A DNA stretch of 64,000 bases from Xestospongia muta (Eukaryota; Porifera; Demospongiae; Haplosclerida; Petrosiidae). Shown piece by piece: positions 25,401 to 40,400 of this stretch. The stretch is taken from contig OY848920.1 in assembly GCA_963693285.1 (NCBI GenBank), forward strand, positions 8,592,954 through 8,656,953, written 5' to 3'. The translations under genes and the position numbers were made by a program. The notes under the pieces were generated by a model. That model was given only the letters and a program-made list of their open reading frames with translations. It made no database searches and was not told the origin of the DNA. The first letter of the stretch is position 1, and each line of letters starts with the position of its first letter.

Positions 25401-28400
25401 TAAAGTATTTAAACCATTGCATCAGCTGTTAGAACTTACATCTGCTGTTTTTGGAGGCTAAGTTAGTAATTCTATCCAAGACATTCTTACAAAGTAAACC
25501 ACATTACCTTACCTCAGTCAATATGTTTTTAACTTATTTCCACTAATACACCTGAATACAATACAGTCATCTATGAATCTCATTACTACAACAGTGTAAC
25601 TAAACCCACAATACTAAGGCTATATAAACTGACCACACTATCACTTGTTTATATAGATCACTCATTCAATAATATAATATCACATGTACATAATGTAATA
25701 TTTACCATTTAAATTCTGCTTTAATTTTTCAATCTGTTTGTCTCTCTCTCGTAGTTGTAACGTCAATGATGTTGTTACTTCTTGTAGTTTCTCTATTTCA
25801 TTTTGTCTCTCAGCAGACACTGACACTAATTCCTTCTCAATAACTAAGAGAAAACAAGTAATCAAAAATATATAACTATTGAAAAATATGTGATATAAAC
25901 TGTGTTAGTGATAGCTATTGTATTAATAATACCTTCCTTTCTTTTGGGAAATGATGTCATATCTTCAACCTGTTTTTCTTTTATTTGTTTCATTTCTATA
26001 TATAACAACATTATACAATATATTATATATGTACTCAGTACAGATGGTATGATAAATTATATTTATAATCTCAAATAGAATAAGTTAGAAACAAATTTTT
26101 TTAATGTACTAATTTAGGATACTAGACAACTATTAACAAATATTACTACATTCATTTATTGACTCTATTCTATAATATTTTCTCATCAATTATTATCTGC
26201 TATATTAATATCAATTACCTTGTAAGTTCTGTTTTAATGTCTCATTTTCTTTGTCTTTCTCTCTTAGTTGTGATGTCAATGATGTTATTATCTTCTGTTG
26301 TTCATCTATTTCTCTTTGTTTCTCAACAGATACTGGTAACAATTCTTTATCAGTAGCTAAAAATGAAAATACCATGTAATATGTAAAGTGGGTGTGGCAT
26401 TAAAACAACAAAACTGATGTTAATCCTATCCCTAGACATCCACTCACTAACACAGAGAAGGTAACCTTTTCCATTCAGTGGCCTAAATTCAATATGTTAG
26501 GACTTTTAGACTTTTAGACAAAATGAGATAACAATATATTTTGTTACATGAAATGGGATTAAATGAAAAAGGACCAGATGAAATGGCATGACACCACACA
26601 TCCAGACACACACTCACTAATGGAGAGAAGGTCACCTTTTCCATGTTAGCAAGTGGTATCTGGCGACGAGACTAAACTAATGTATAATTCTTATATAGTT
26701 GTTGTTATCATAAACTCTTTATATCTCATAACTATTGAATACAGGTAACATCTCATAATCATTATGTTCTATGGTACTAGTTGAGACAGTCTTATTTTAA
26801 ACTGTAATAGTTTATATTGACTCCACCTATAATATTGTCATCATATTATGTATACACTAATACCTCAAGTATTAACTTATCATAATAGACTGTGAGAGAA
26901 AGTACATTATTAATGTTGACATACACTGTAAACAATGGATCTTGTATAGCAGACTGTCAAAAGTAGGAGGGGCTAGTATCCTAGACTACACTAGTGTTAT
27001 ATTAAGGGACTTAACTGATTGTTGTTTGAAGTGTTCATAACATAACAAGAAACCTTACAATATTATTATAAACACTTACTGTAATTATTACATAATATAG
27101 CAAAACTTTTGAGATTACATTTTTATTGATTTGTTATAAAACCACTTCCTCAAAAGTATTCATTTGAGGAAGGAACTAACTAAAGTAAGATTATTTAGCA
27201 ATTTCATCACTTTAATAAAATCTATACATAAAATTTAAAGTGTAAATCTTTTTACCTTGTGACATAAGTCTATACATCATACTATTAGTACATACCTTGT
27301 CTAACTGACTCTTCATCTTTAGACTCTTGGTCATCATGTGATACTGTAGTCTCTACATAAGATACATGAACATGTACAAAGTGAAATATGACAACGCTTA
27401 GTACAACTAGTTTGAATATATAGTTGATATAGAATTCATTTTTTATATATTAATGATATTTATTATTGTGCTTTGAGAATTATGAATATAATTTACATTG
27501 TGTGGTTTATGACTATAAACACTTGATATATATATAATTAGCTATCAAATTACAATTACTTACTTGGAGGAGAGCTGTCATCTTTATTATCAGCTGAACC
27601 TTTTAACTGATATTTCAACATATGTACAGTCTCTATATAAGTAGTTATGTACTTCAGTAATTACATATAATTTAAGTAATAGCATACTATTACCTGTAGT
27701 TTCACTATGACTGATAAATGGTTCCTGCCTATGCTCTCTATGGGTCTCTCCTAGTATTAATGCTAGATCTAGTAACAATGTAATGATACCAGTTACCTTT
27801 CAACCTCTGCTTTGATTCCTCAATCTGTTGGTCTCTTTCTTTTAGCTGTAAAGTCAATGACATTATTATTTCTTGCCTTGTCTCTAGCTCTTTCTGTTTC
27901 TCATTAAATAATGACATTAAATTCTTGTTAGTAACTAAGAAGAAAACAATTGATCATATCTAAATACTGACCAGGATTGTGTCAGGTACATTGTATTAAT
28001 TACCTTTTAAATCTTTAATTTCCTTTTCTTTCCTTTGTATCATTTCTATATTAAAGCATTGAGTAATAAATTATCACAGAGAGCTATTAATAAAATGTTT
28101 TTGTAGTCACAAATATCTACCTTCAGTTTTTCTGGCAACAGACTCTTTTTCCATACTCATTTTTCTGCAAATGGTTTGTTGTACTTCCAGTTGTCTTCTC
28201 AACTCCTTTGTGTTCTCTTCTACAATAGCTCTAACCTCCTATATATCAATAAACAACACATGTAGTAACTGTTGTCTAATACTACTCATCTCTTACCTTG
28301 TCTCTTCTATGATCATAAATGGTACAGTGACCAACTGTAAGTTGAAGTAATCCTTTCTCTTTCATCATTTCAAGAGTCTCCTGAGCTCTGGCAATAATTG

Positions 28401-30237
28401 ACATGGTTAGACTGAGTGGAAAAAAGCAGGTGACAATGATAGAGTTGCCCTTTCTAATGACACGAATCTGTACATTCTCCTCAACTGACTCAGCAATAAT
28501 ATCTTGTACATCTTGTAATGTGTAGTTAGTAGGATCCCAGTTTAAGACAAATACAGCTGTCTCACATTTGAGAAGAGAACGACTTTTCCTTTCTTTGAAG
28601 ATTTCTTCTAGAAAAAAAGCTATTTTATTCTTGCAAAAGGACTGAACGAAAGTTTTGTATGTTTCTATAACTTCCTCAGCTTCTTTGATATCAAAACGTT
28701 CCACAATACCCTCCAGACAACTGATATTGATCAGTGTACAGTGATCATTAACAACATCTAATACATCATCAATGGAAGTAGAATGAGCTATTTGAGATTT
28801 GAGGTAAGAGTAACCATCTCTAAGAAACTGTTTCAGTTCATTTAGAGATGGAGGACTTTTATTAATTACTTCTCGGACTTTGCTGAAGGCTATTCCAAAT
28901 TTGTTTCGGATTGACCCAAATGTCAAGTCTAACTTTTGAGGAATTGGAATAGGTTTTAAGGCTTTATCTATATATTAAAAATAATTTAAATGGAGGTTAA
29001 ATCTCTCCCAGTACTTACCCACTGGTAAGTCGTAATCAGGAAATGCTTTACCTATTAAAATAGACTTATAACAATAGTAAAGTCTATGTCAGTACTCACG
29101 ACAATCCTGTATGATAGCATTAGCACATGGTACATTGCTAGTATGATTTAAGAGTACACTAGCAAAGACCTCCAGATTATGATAGTTGGTATGTACTGCA
29201 TGACGTACAGCTTGTAATAGGATGAATAATGCTTTTCCAGACTTGACAGTACATTTTATAATTGCTAGTTCATTTTTTGTAATGACTCCCTCTCCATAGA
29301 GGTAGTGTGCTACTCTAACAGGATATTGTAGAGATTGAGAGAGAGTACCATAATGACAACGTAAAATGTCACTGGCATGGTCTTCACAACTACTATAACT
29401 TGTCATTGCTACCTCTTGAACAGTACTTGATGTTGTCTGGTCATCTGGAAATGTTTGACCTATTAACAATAAGTATTAATTATTAATTATTTAATTGTCC
29501 TCTCACCATATTCACTGATAATTCTCTCAGACAGTGTTTTCATCTCTTCAAACTTGGACAGTACTGTTGCTAACACTTTCAATTTCTTGTGATCTGAAGA
29601 TATTGCTGTATGTATAGCAGATAACAGAGTTGTCTTCTTCTCATCCAGAGTGCCCTTCAATGTCTCAATTTTATCAAGTATTTCTTCACTGATACATCTC
29701 TCACTAAATAAGAGCTGGGATACTTGTACAGGATTGATCAGAGACTGTGACATCTCTCCAATAAAACTTTGGATAGCTTTTTCTTTCACTAAGGAACAAA
29801 CACATATTCACTGACTGTATCAATAAATGTTATATCAATTACCTTTAGTTAAATGTTGATGTACTTCATTAGCCTTCTTGATATTATTAACAATACGACT
29901 CTTGATGGCATCAATCACTGTTTCCCAGGTAACAAGATGTGACTCAGTAGTAGTTAACCAGCTATGAATGACTTGATCAAGTTTGATAGCATCACTCTCT
30001 TGGCTACGTCTTAAACCATCCAAAATATTGTGAGGAACTTTGAGACTTAACCCAATCTCATACCACAAGTTACTAATATCAGCTAATAGATTGATTAGTT
30101 CATGTTCAGTGGGAGCCTTCTTCAAAAGATCTGAAATATCTAAATGAAGAGAAGTAAAATCTGAAAATGACTAACAGTTATATCAGGTCTTGTATGTTAC
30201 CTAGATGTTGAGTTTGAGACAGTTCCTTTGTAGCCAT
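19446..30237 (-). CDS. G5: Death-CARD-CARD-coiled-coil-LRR protein (1136 aa model)
   Basis: Exons: 30201-30237, 29843-30130, 29507-29788, 29100-29459, 29019-29051, 28297-28967, 28121-28238, 28004-28045, 27797-27934, 27694-27768, 27564-27632, 27296-27352, then 26219-26356, 25933-25995, 25706-25843, 25179-25283, and LRR exon 19446-20242. The summed frame is open to the stop at 19446. It starts MATKELSQTQH and has one Death domain (residues 13-108), two CARD-like modules (109-322), the conserved domain (334-557), coiled coils and linkers, and LRRs (872-1136). The four exons at 25179-26356 form a second coiled-coil cassette missing from G6. All are phase 1-1, so including or skipping them keeps frame. 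The large intron before the LRR carries a transposon at 22237-23910. Confidence 0.75.
20243..22232 (-). other. Intron of G5 (near LRR), duplicated in G6
   Basis: Non-coding. It matches 50639-52618 almost throughout, up to the point where the TTAA element starts at 22233. Confidence 0.65.
22237..22737 (+). repeat. Left terminal inverted repeat
   Basis: Pairs with 23409-23910. It includes a GTGACGTCAC palindrome at about 22432 and the coding start of the P2X7-tail-like gene. Confidence 0.8.
22419..23060 (+). CDS. Degenerate P2X7-tail-like (Cys-rich zinc domain) protein in transposon
   Basis: The first exon (22419 to about 22718) encodes an acidic N-terminus ending NDGRLLNTEW. After a short intron-like gap, the frame from about 22807 encodes CNCGNC, then MPTVAECIWCCE and CITEHEGFEPVCL. 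This spacing of W, CxCGxC, a CC pair and CIT matches the cytoplasmic Zn-binding ballast domain at the C-terminus of P2X7 receptors, here without a channel. The exact splice is unclear: the obvious donor and acceptor would create a TGA, so this copy may be dead. The minus frame 23425-23727 in the right arm is a second copy of the N-terminal exon. Confidence 0.6.
23409..23910 (-). repeat. Right terminal inverted repeat
   Basis: Reverse complement of 22237-22737 with few mismatches. Protein-level changes between arms are only a handful (for example SAP versus SDP), which suggests recent formation or conversion between arms. Confidence 0.8.
23940..27060. repeat. Intronic direct repeat flanking the extra coiled-coil cassette of G5
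   Basis: About 23945-24265 and 26740-27055 are near-identical direct repeats. Both match the single copy at 52660-52980 in G6. The stretch between them holds the additional exons 25179-26356, so those exons arrived or stayed through a local duplication or unequal exchange. The part at 24270-25178 shows no exon. Confidence 0.65.
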
Positions 30238-31079
30238 AGTTACTATTATGAGAGCAGGTAAGGTAGAATCTAACGAACTATAGATCTTCTTTACTGAGCG
30301 TACACCGAGGAAGAGGTGTCTCTGTGATATTTAGGGTGGGGCTACTTAACACTTTATGAATACTTTACAAAATTATAAATCTACGAATTAAAAGTTGACA
30401 TACATCCAGTGATGTATGGGTGGGTTATTATAAAATACTGTTCTGGAATATTTAGTCTGACATTAGATAGCAATATAATATCTCAGAGTCATCATTAATT
30501 ATTAATACAACTCAGGAGAGAACTGGTTTGATGTGTGAAGGCTGCATTGACTGTTGATGTTGAAGAGTTTTTATTTTTTTATAAAACTTCTTTTCCATGT
30601 TTGTAATTTGTAACTTCATCCTTTCCATAAGATATTCTATCATTTAAGACTTATATTCTTGTATTATATGAGCTACTATGACCACACATAACTTAATAAG
30701 ATTCATTAGCCACACCCAAATACATAAGTTAGTAGGAACCTTCTTAAGAGGTCTTTGACACATTATGTATAATTACATTATATTAAATTTTCACACCATC
30801 ATAACAAGTTTTATTTGGTGTTAGAACAACAAATAGTCAATATTTTTGGGTGGAGCTCATTATATTGGTTATATTTCTAATATTAGCTATATTTCCAGAC
30901 CTATCTGATTTATAAACAATACCTACAATGTTATAAGTAGTTCATGTAAACTGTTGTAAATGTATTAGTAGACACAAACATAGTGTAATAAATGATTTAT
31001 ACACATTGTATATACTAACAGTAAATATAACAATACAATAATACATGTAACATGATATGTTTAAATGGTTATATTAAAA
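30238..31079. other. Spacer upstream of G5
   Basis: No exon. It matches the upstream spacers of G4 and G6 and probably contains the promoter. No TATA box or initiator could be fixed with confidence. Confidence 0.45.
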
Positions 31080-31830
31080 TCATTTATGAAACAAAAAAAT
31101 GTTAATTTTAGTTCTTGGCAGATCATTCTTTGAAGACATTGATGCTAACTGACGTTGATAACACTTCTCAATTTGAGAGAGACTAATTTGAAAAGCTTGT
31201 CGAATTGTATCTAATTCATCATCAAGGTACTTTTCAAGCTGAGAATTTCTCTTTTCACCTAGGTTAGGTTCTGAATACTGGAGAGAAGAGAGAGTAATTC
31301 ATTATTTATAACTACTACTGTGTTTCATTTAAAACTACATTAATATGAGATATTGTAGTTTAGAGATTTAATACTTTATTTTTCAACTAACCTGTGTCAA
31401 AATAGACTTAGGTGCTCTTGTGTTGTCAACTGGTTTGTGTACACTGTTCTCTCGGACAGGTACATCACATATAACAGCTAATAGAGGAGAAAAATGCCAG
31501 TAATTATTGTTTAAAAGTGCCCACTACAGAGGGTTTAACTTCGTATATTTTGTTAAAGTACCTTTTTTTGAACTTCTGTTAGGATTACTATGACCACCAA
31601 GAAGATAAGGATTTGATGGAGTATCAGGAAAATAAAGTCCATCTCTTCTGTGAGATAAGAATGAAAGACAAATATTAAATATAAATGGTAAGGTAACTTG
31701 GTAAGGAAGTACATGTAGATGTATATAAGGTTTCTACATTTAAAAAGCTATAAATTCATACCTTGTTGTAGAGGTTTTAGGAAGATGAAAAATATTTTGT
31801 GATTCTATGATGATAATGCTGTTTTTATAT
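31080..31830 (-). pseudogene. Scaffold-like gene copy D2 (3' exons)
   Basis: Exons in the order transcribed: from about 31830 to 31762, 31562-31647, 31392-31477, 31080-31275. The phases match copy D3. They encode a Pro/Ser-rich segment (SPNRSPKK), a linker (KPVDNTRAPKSILTQ) and a C-terminal coiled coil (QIEKCYQRQLASMSS) with its own stop. The tyrosine-rich exon of D3 is reduced to a decayed stretch (about 31880-32050, with an A run). Possibly transcribed, but the 5' end is lost. Confidence 0.5.
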
Positions 31831-32136
31831 AGATGTAGAACATATTTGAGAAGAGATATATCTATTCAGTCTTATAGTAAAGATGTAGAATAGTAGAATC
31901 CATTAGTCTGGTGTTGCCAGCTCTTCTTCTAGGGAGATCCTCTTATATGACTCTATTGGAGGTTTCAAAAAAAAAAACAGCTGTCCTCATCCTCTGGTTC
32001 TTCAGCTTCAATTATGGATTTCTTTTGATGTATTTGCTAGTAATAAAGGGCCTGGCAGTTTCGTGTGCCACACCTATTTCTAGAAGAAAGGGTGTGGCTC
32101 TCAAGAAATGTAGGAGGTCACCTCCTTCTTTCTGTT

Positions 32137-33700
32137 ATGGCTGAACAGAGTCAGTTTATTCACTGTCTTCTCCCTGAATTAGAAGAGACGGGGACAGTAT
32201 TTGGAGCAGGAGCTTTTGGAGAAGTAATAGAAATGAAATTACCTGATGATACCAAGGTAGCTGGAAAGAAGGTTCATAGCATCTTCTTTGAGTCTGGAAA
32301 TGATCCAAGTGGTATCAAGGCAATGAAAGACCGATTTGAACAAGAATGTGTGAGGTATAAACAATTGATCGAGTTCATATCATGTATGTATGTTTTGTGT
32401 ATTCTTGTATAGCCAGACCCTCTACTGGAGGACTTAACTGTCTCTTTAAACATATTATTTTTGCTTGGAATATTAAATGTACTAGTTACCTATAGCCTTA
32501 AAATTGTATGCAATTTTTGAAGGCGGCAAACACATAGACTTACTACACTTAATGTATATATATAATGTTATATGTGTTCACTGAAATCAACGAGTTTCAT
32601 TTGTATCACACACTATGAATACAACATGGTTAGTAACACCATATCAGTGTATTCCCACGTATCAGAGTCTGTTAATTGTTTGGCCTCTATATAAATAACT
32701 TTTTAATTTTAAAGGTTTAGCATATAAAGTGTACCAGGTAATCCTATAATCGTTTTGGACATTACTTACTTATATTGTTGTATGCAAGAATATAAGAAAC
32801 TTAATGGCATACTTTAACCATTAACAGCCAATGATAGCCAATGAATTTGATGAGCGTGACTGAATGAAGCTCCTAGCTTGCTGTTTCAATATTTCTAACT
32901 TTGTGAATTCTCTCCGCATCTTTTACCAGCTTTCAATCATTTCAATAGTCAATATTAATGTTAATTATCAATGTTAATTATATTCATGTTATTATTAAAA
33001 ATATTTTTCAATCTTTATTAATAGAATGAGTCAACTTCATCATCCTAATATTGTCCAGTTTCTTGGAGTCCACTACAAGTCAGGTTCTGATGTTCCTATT
33101 CTAGTAATGGAGTGTCTACCAATGTCACTGAGTAAGTGTCTGGAACAATACTAGATGATTCCTAATTATATCAAGAACTCAATATTACTGGATGTGTCTC
33201 TTGGTCTACTATATTTACATCAACTAACTCCACCCATAGTTCATCGTGACCTCACTGCTAATAACATTTTGCTTACCTCAGATATGAAAGCTAAAATTAC
33301 AGACTTGGGTGTGTCTCGTATTTTTGAGCCTAAAAATACCAAGTGTTACATGAGAATGTCCAATTGTCCTGGTACATTAGTATATATGCCACCTGAAACA
33401 CAAAAATCTACATATAAAGAAACAAGTGATAACTTTGATAAATTAGATGTCTTCTCGTTTGGTGTTCTCATACTTCATGTTTGTACGCAAGAATGGCCAG
33501 AACCAGATGATCCTTTTGATGAAAATAACATGCCGAGGACAGAGGTACAGAGATGACAACATTTGCTATATAAAATGGAGGATTGTGTTACATTGAAACA
33601 ATGTCTGAGCAATGTCTTTGTAATCAACCTGTATCCAGACCACATACTATTGATCTTGTGAGAAAAATTAGACAACCCAAACCAGTAATGCCAGGTCAGC
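32137..33700 (+). pseudogene. TKL-type protein kinase remnant
   Basis: Exon 32137-32354 starts MAEQSQFIHCLLPELEE and encodes the glycine loop GAGAFGEV and the AGKKV lysine. Exon 33025 onward gives HHPNIVQFLG, the catalytic loop HRDLTANN, ITDLGVSR in place of DFG, and MPPET in place of APE. The phase joins correctly (R split 2/1). TAG at 33152-33154 interrupts the hinge, TGA at 33554-33556 interrupts the C-lobe, and a frameshift near 33600 moves the last part into another frame. DLG instead of DFG occurs in some TKL kinases. With these breaks a full-length product is not possible without readthrough. The 0.65-kb intron at 32355-33024 shows nothing. Confidence 0.75.
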
Positions 33701-33735
33701 AATTAAAAGGCTTACATTGGCTTCATTTTGTTACA

Positions 33736-36620
<2,885 letters not shown>

Positions 36621-37496
36621 CAAACACATGTTGAAATGCAATTTCAATAATTAATCGATACAACAATATCATGATTACATACTATTACAATTATAGAACT
36701 GACTATATTACAATGAAATCAAATACTTTTGCATTCCTCTTTAGTTTACTGACCAATGTATGACACAATTATTAACATTAAAATACAACTATTACCTTTT
36801 TATTTAATGAAGTGTGTGTCAATATAATTGTGAAGCTAGGGAAAAATTTTACTCATATAATGAACACACTAGAATTTTGTTTATCTAATTTACAACATCA
36901 TTATATGATTATTTACCTGGTACATACATCAATATGATTGATGATTGACAATTGATTCTACAGAGATTTTACAATATTTCAAAATCTAGTACTATAATAT
37001 GTTTTATTGTATTTTGTATAACTTCAGACTTCATCATCATGTGTCTTGTACTATAAACAAAGAACTAAAGAGAAGATATACTTGAAATATTAATACACAT
37101 TATACTCTAATTCATAGATGTGTCATATGTAGAACATATGGATTATTATTATAATAGTTTTATATGTATACTAACTAACATTGATTCCTGTTTATATTTT
37201 ATTTGTTTTTTCTGAAACAATTATTTTTGATAACCAATAGCAAATGCTATGAATATGCTTGAGTTTTCTCCTTTTGGGTGGAGCTTATTGTATGAGCTAT
37301 TGTGGATATAAAGATCAAAGTTATGTAAACTATATAACATTTTTAGAAGAATTTTTTTAGCAAAATATGTTTTTAGCAAATAATCTACAGAAGATTTACT
37401 ACAAAAAATGTGACAATATTTTTTATTCAGCAGTAATATAACATGTAATATTAGCAGCATGTCTGTTTTATACAAGTTAGGTACATTTAAATGTAC
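36621..37496. other. Spacer between USP remnant and G4 stop
   Basis: AT-rich, no gene, same as 15431-16308. The two genes converge here, so it should hold both 3' ends. No terminator motif was assigned. Confidence 0.55.
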
Positions 37497-40400
37497 CTAA
37501 TCTAATTTCAAGCCAACTTTATGCATAACTTCTAGTGGAGGATCCTGCCCCCATCCACTAAAAAGAACTCTACCATAATAAGCAACATTTACTATTCCCT
37601 TGTCAACCTGTTGTTTGAATTCATCCACTTTATCTTCATCAACCTGCACATATTGCCATTTTCTACTACGAACTAAGTAGACTAGATTACTTTTAGGAAA
37701 CACACGATCCTCCCAGGTAGTTTTACAATATAGGTCAACTTCACATGGTTCCTTCATTTCCATGCTACAACGAATTTGTCGAAAATCACCCAACTTCGTA
37801 TTTTGTCCTGATGTGAGCTCTGTGTTGAATTCTGTCACAACGGATTTTTGATCTTCATCAAATCGAATAGCTTCATTAACATAACATAATGCAGTCGCTT
37901 CTTCTTTAATATCACATGAACACCATACATTGAGTAATACTCCTGCTTCCCTTGTGTGATGTCCACAAGATAAGATGTGGAGATCATCTAGAGTTTTGGC
38001 ACAATCTTTGATCCAGTTACCAGAGTAACTACAATCAGAATTTATTGTGAGTAGTTTTCCTTTGAAGTTGTCCATGTATAGCTTAAAGATATCCTGAAAG
38101 GTGACAACTCCATTTTTAAAACACCAGTTACCAGTGCCTATCTCTCCATGACCAGTGTAAAAAATAAGAGCTAAGTAAGTAATATGAAGTGTTAAGATAT
38201 TATATATGCACATGTTTCTCTTACCTTTGCCACTTTCACAGTTATTTAAAAATTTCTTGATTTCCTTCAAATAGTAATCTTTGGAGTGTTGTTCATCATT
38301 TCCTGGAAGCTCTGAATATACTGACACGTCTTCACAGTAGTGAGATTTTTTATGCTTCTCCCTAATTTGGTCAATTTCTATTTTCATCCATTCGTTAGAT
38401 CCTTTTTGATCATTGGGTGTACTTTTACGACCAACAAGAATAGAATTGGACACTTCTCCAAATGAACCAATGATCAGAAGCTTATATTTTATAGGAGGGA
38501 GATATCGGCTTTCTTGTCTTGTCTCTATAGTAAGAGAGTGGTTATAGTGAGTAAGAGTAATATCTAATGCATCTATTGTAACAAAGAGGGACATTGCACG
38601 CACATATGACACTTATGCAGACTATATACAGTCAGATAAATAGTTTCACTAAGAATTAAGGAAGTTTAAAGTGGAATAGGATCGGACATTCATGACCATA
38701 CTTCTGTTAATAAAATTAACTGTGTATGAATGAAATTAAACATTTCCTTGTTCCAATGTGCATTCCTCATTAGCAGACTATATGCTCCTGATATAGTGAA
38801 TTTACAGTATCCATTTATTTTCTGATAATGTAAATTATGTAGCAGTACCTTCAGTAGACTCTATTGCCATGGCTCCATCATCTATTACTGGTGCACCTTG
38901 TTGTTGAGGAGCTACAAAATGAAAATGCTGTACTTAAAATATATGTAACTTATATAATTACTTGATTATTTATATCTGTTATATATTAGCATATTTATCA
39001 CATAATGCACTGCAAGACATAACTAAGATGTTAAGTTTTATCTCAACCTCTCCTGTCATTTGTCTTTATAAATAAATAAACTTTGTCTGGCAGAGCCAGT
39101 CCATTTAAGGAGAAAGCACTGGATATTCAAGACTAAACTAAACCCACAATGCTATGGCTAACTGACAGTTTTGCTTCTACTTGCTATCCACTCAAATATC
39201 TTTTAAGCTCTGCTTTAATTCCTCATTCTGTTTGTCTTTCTCTCTTAGTTGTAATTCCAATGACATGATCATCTCTTATAGTTTTTCTATTTCATTATTA
39301 AAGTATTTGCTAAACAACTAATTATAATTAACATAATATACATTAATGAATAAGGAGGATATACAAATTATAATAATAGACAGCTATTGGTGGTTATTCA
39401 ATACATTAGAAATACCTTCATTGTCCATGGTCTTCTTTCTACTGATGGTTTGTTGTGCTTCCAGTTGACTTCTCAACTCCTTTGTGTTCTCTTCTACAAT
39501 AGCTGTAATCTCCTATATATCAATAAACAACACATGTAGTAACTGTTGTCTAATACTACTCATCTCTTACCTTGTCTCTTCTATGATCATAAATGGTACA
39601 ATATCCAACTGTAAGTTGAAGTAATCCTTTCTTCTTCAATTCTTCAAGTGTCTCCTGAACTCTGGCAATAATTGACATGGTTAGACTGAGTGGAAAAAAA
39701 CAGGTGACAATGATAGAGTTGCCCTCTCTAATGACACGAATCTGTACATTCTCCTCAACTGACTCAGCAATAATATCTCGTATATCTTGTAATGTGTAGT
39801 TGGTAGGGTCCCAGTCTAAGAGAAAGTTGGCTGTCTCACATTTGAGAAGAGGATGACTTTTATTTTCTTTGAAGGTTTCGTTCAAACAAAGACAAGCTTT
39901 TGTTTCCATACAAAATGACTGAACAACATTTTTGTACGTCTGTATATGTGTCTGTGCTTCTTTGATATCATATCGTTCCACAATACCCTCCAGACAACTA
40001 ATATCAATCAATGTACAATGATCACGTACAACATTTAAGACATCATTAATGGACCTTGAATGAGTTATTTCAGTTTTGAGGTGAGGATAACTATCAGCAA
40101 AAAAGCACTTCAATTCATCCAAAGGTGGAGGACTTTTATTAATTGCTTCTCGGACTTTGTTGAAGGCTATTCCAAATTTTTTTCGGATTGACCCAAATGT
40201 AGAGCCTAACTTTCGAGGAATAGGAATAGGTTTTAAGGCTTTATCTATATATTAAAATAATTTAAATAGAGGTTAAATCTCTCCCAGTACTTACCTAATG
40301 TTTGACTCCCTTTATTATTTCTAGTATATTCTACTTGTATGTCATAGTCAGGAAATGCTTTACCTATTAAAATAGACATATAACAAAAGTAAATTCTATG

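Noticed and set aside
38525..38612. Start of the caspase-like gene at an ATG near 38612 as a separate gene
   Set aside because: The stretch reads better as intron: a pyrimidine-rich acceptor ends at 38525, and the upstream linker exon joins in the correct phase. A separate start is still possible without transcript data.
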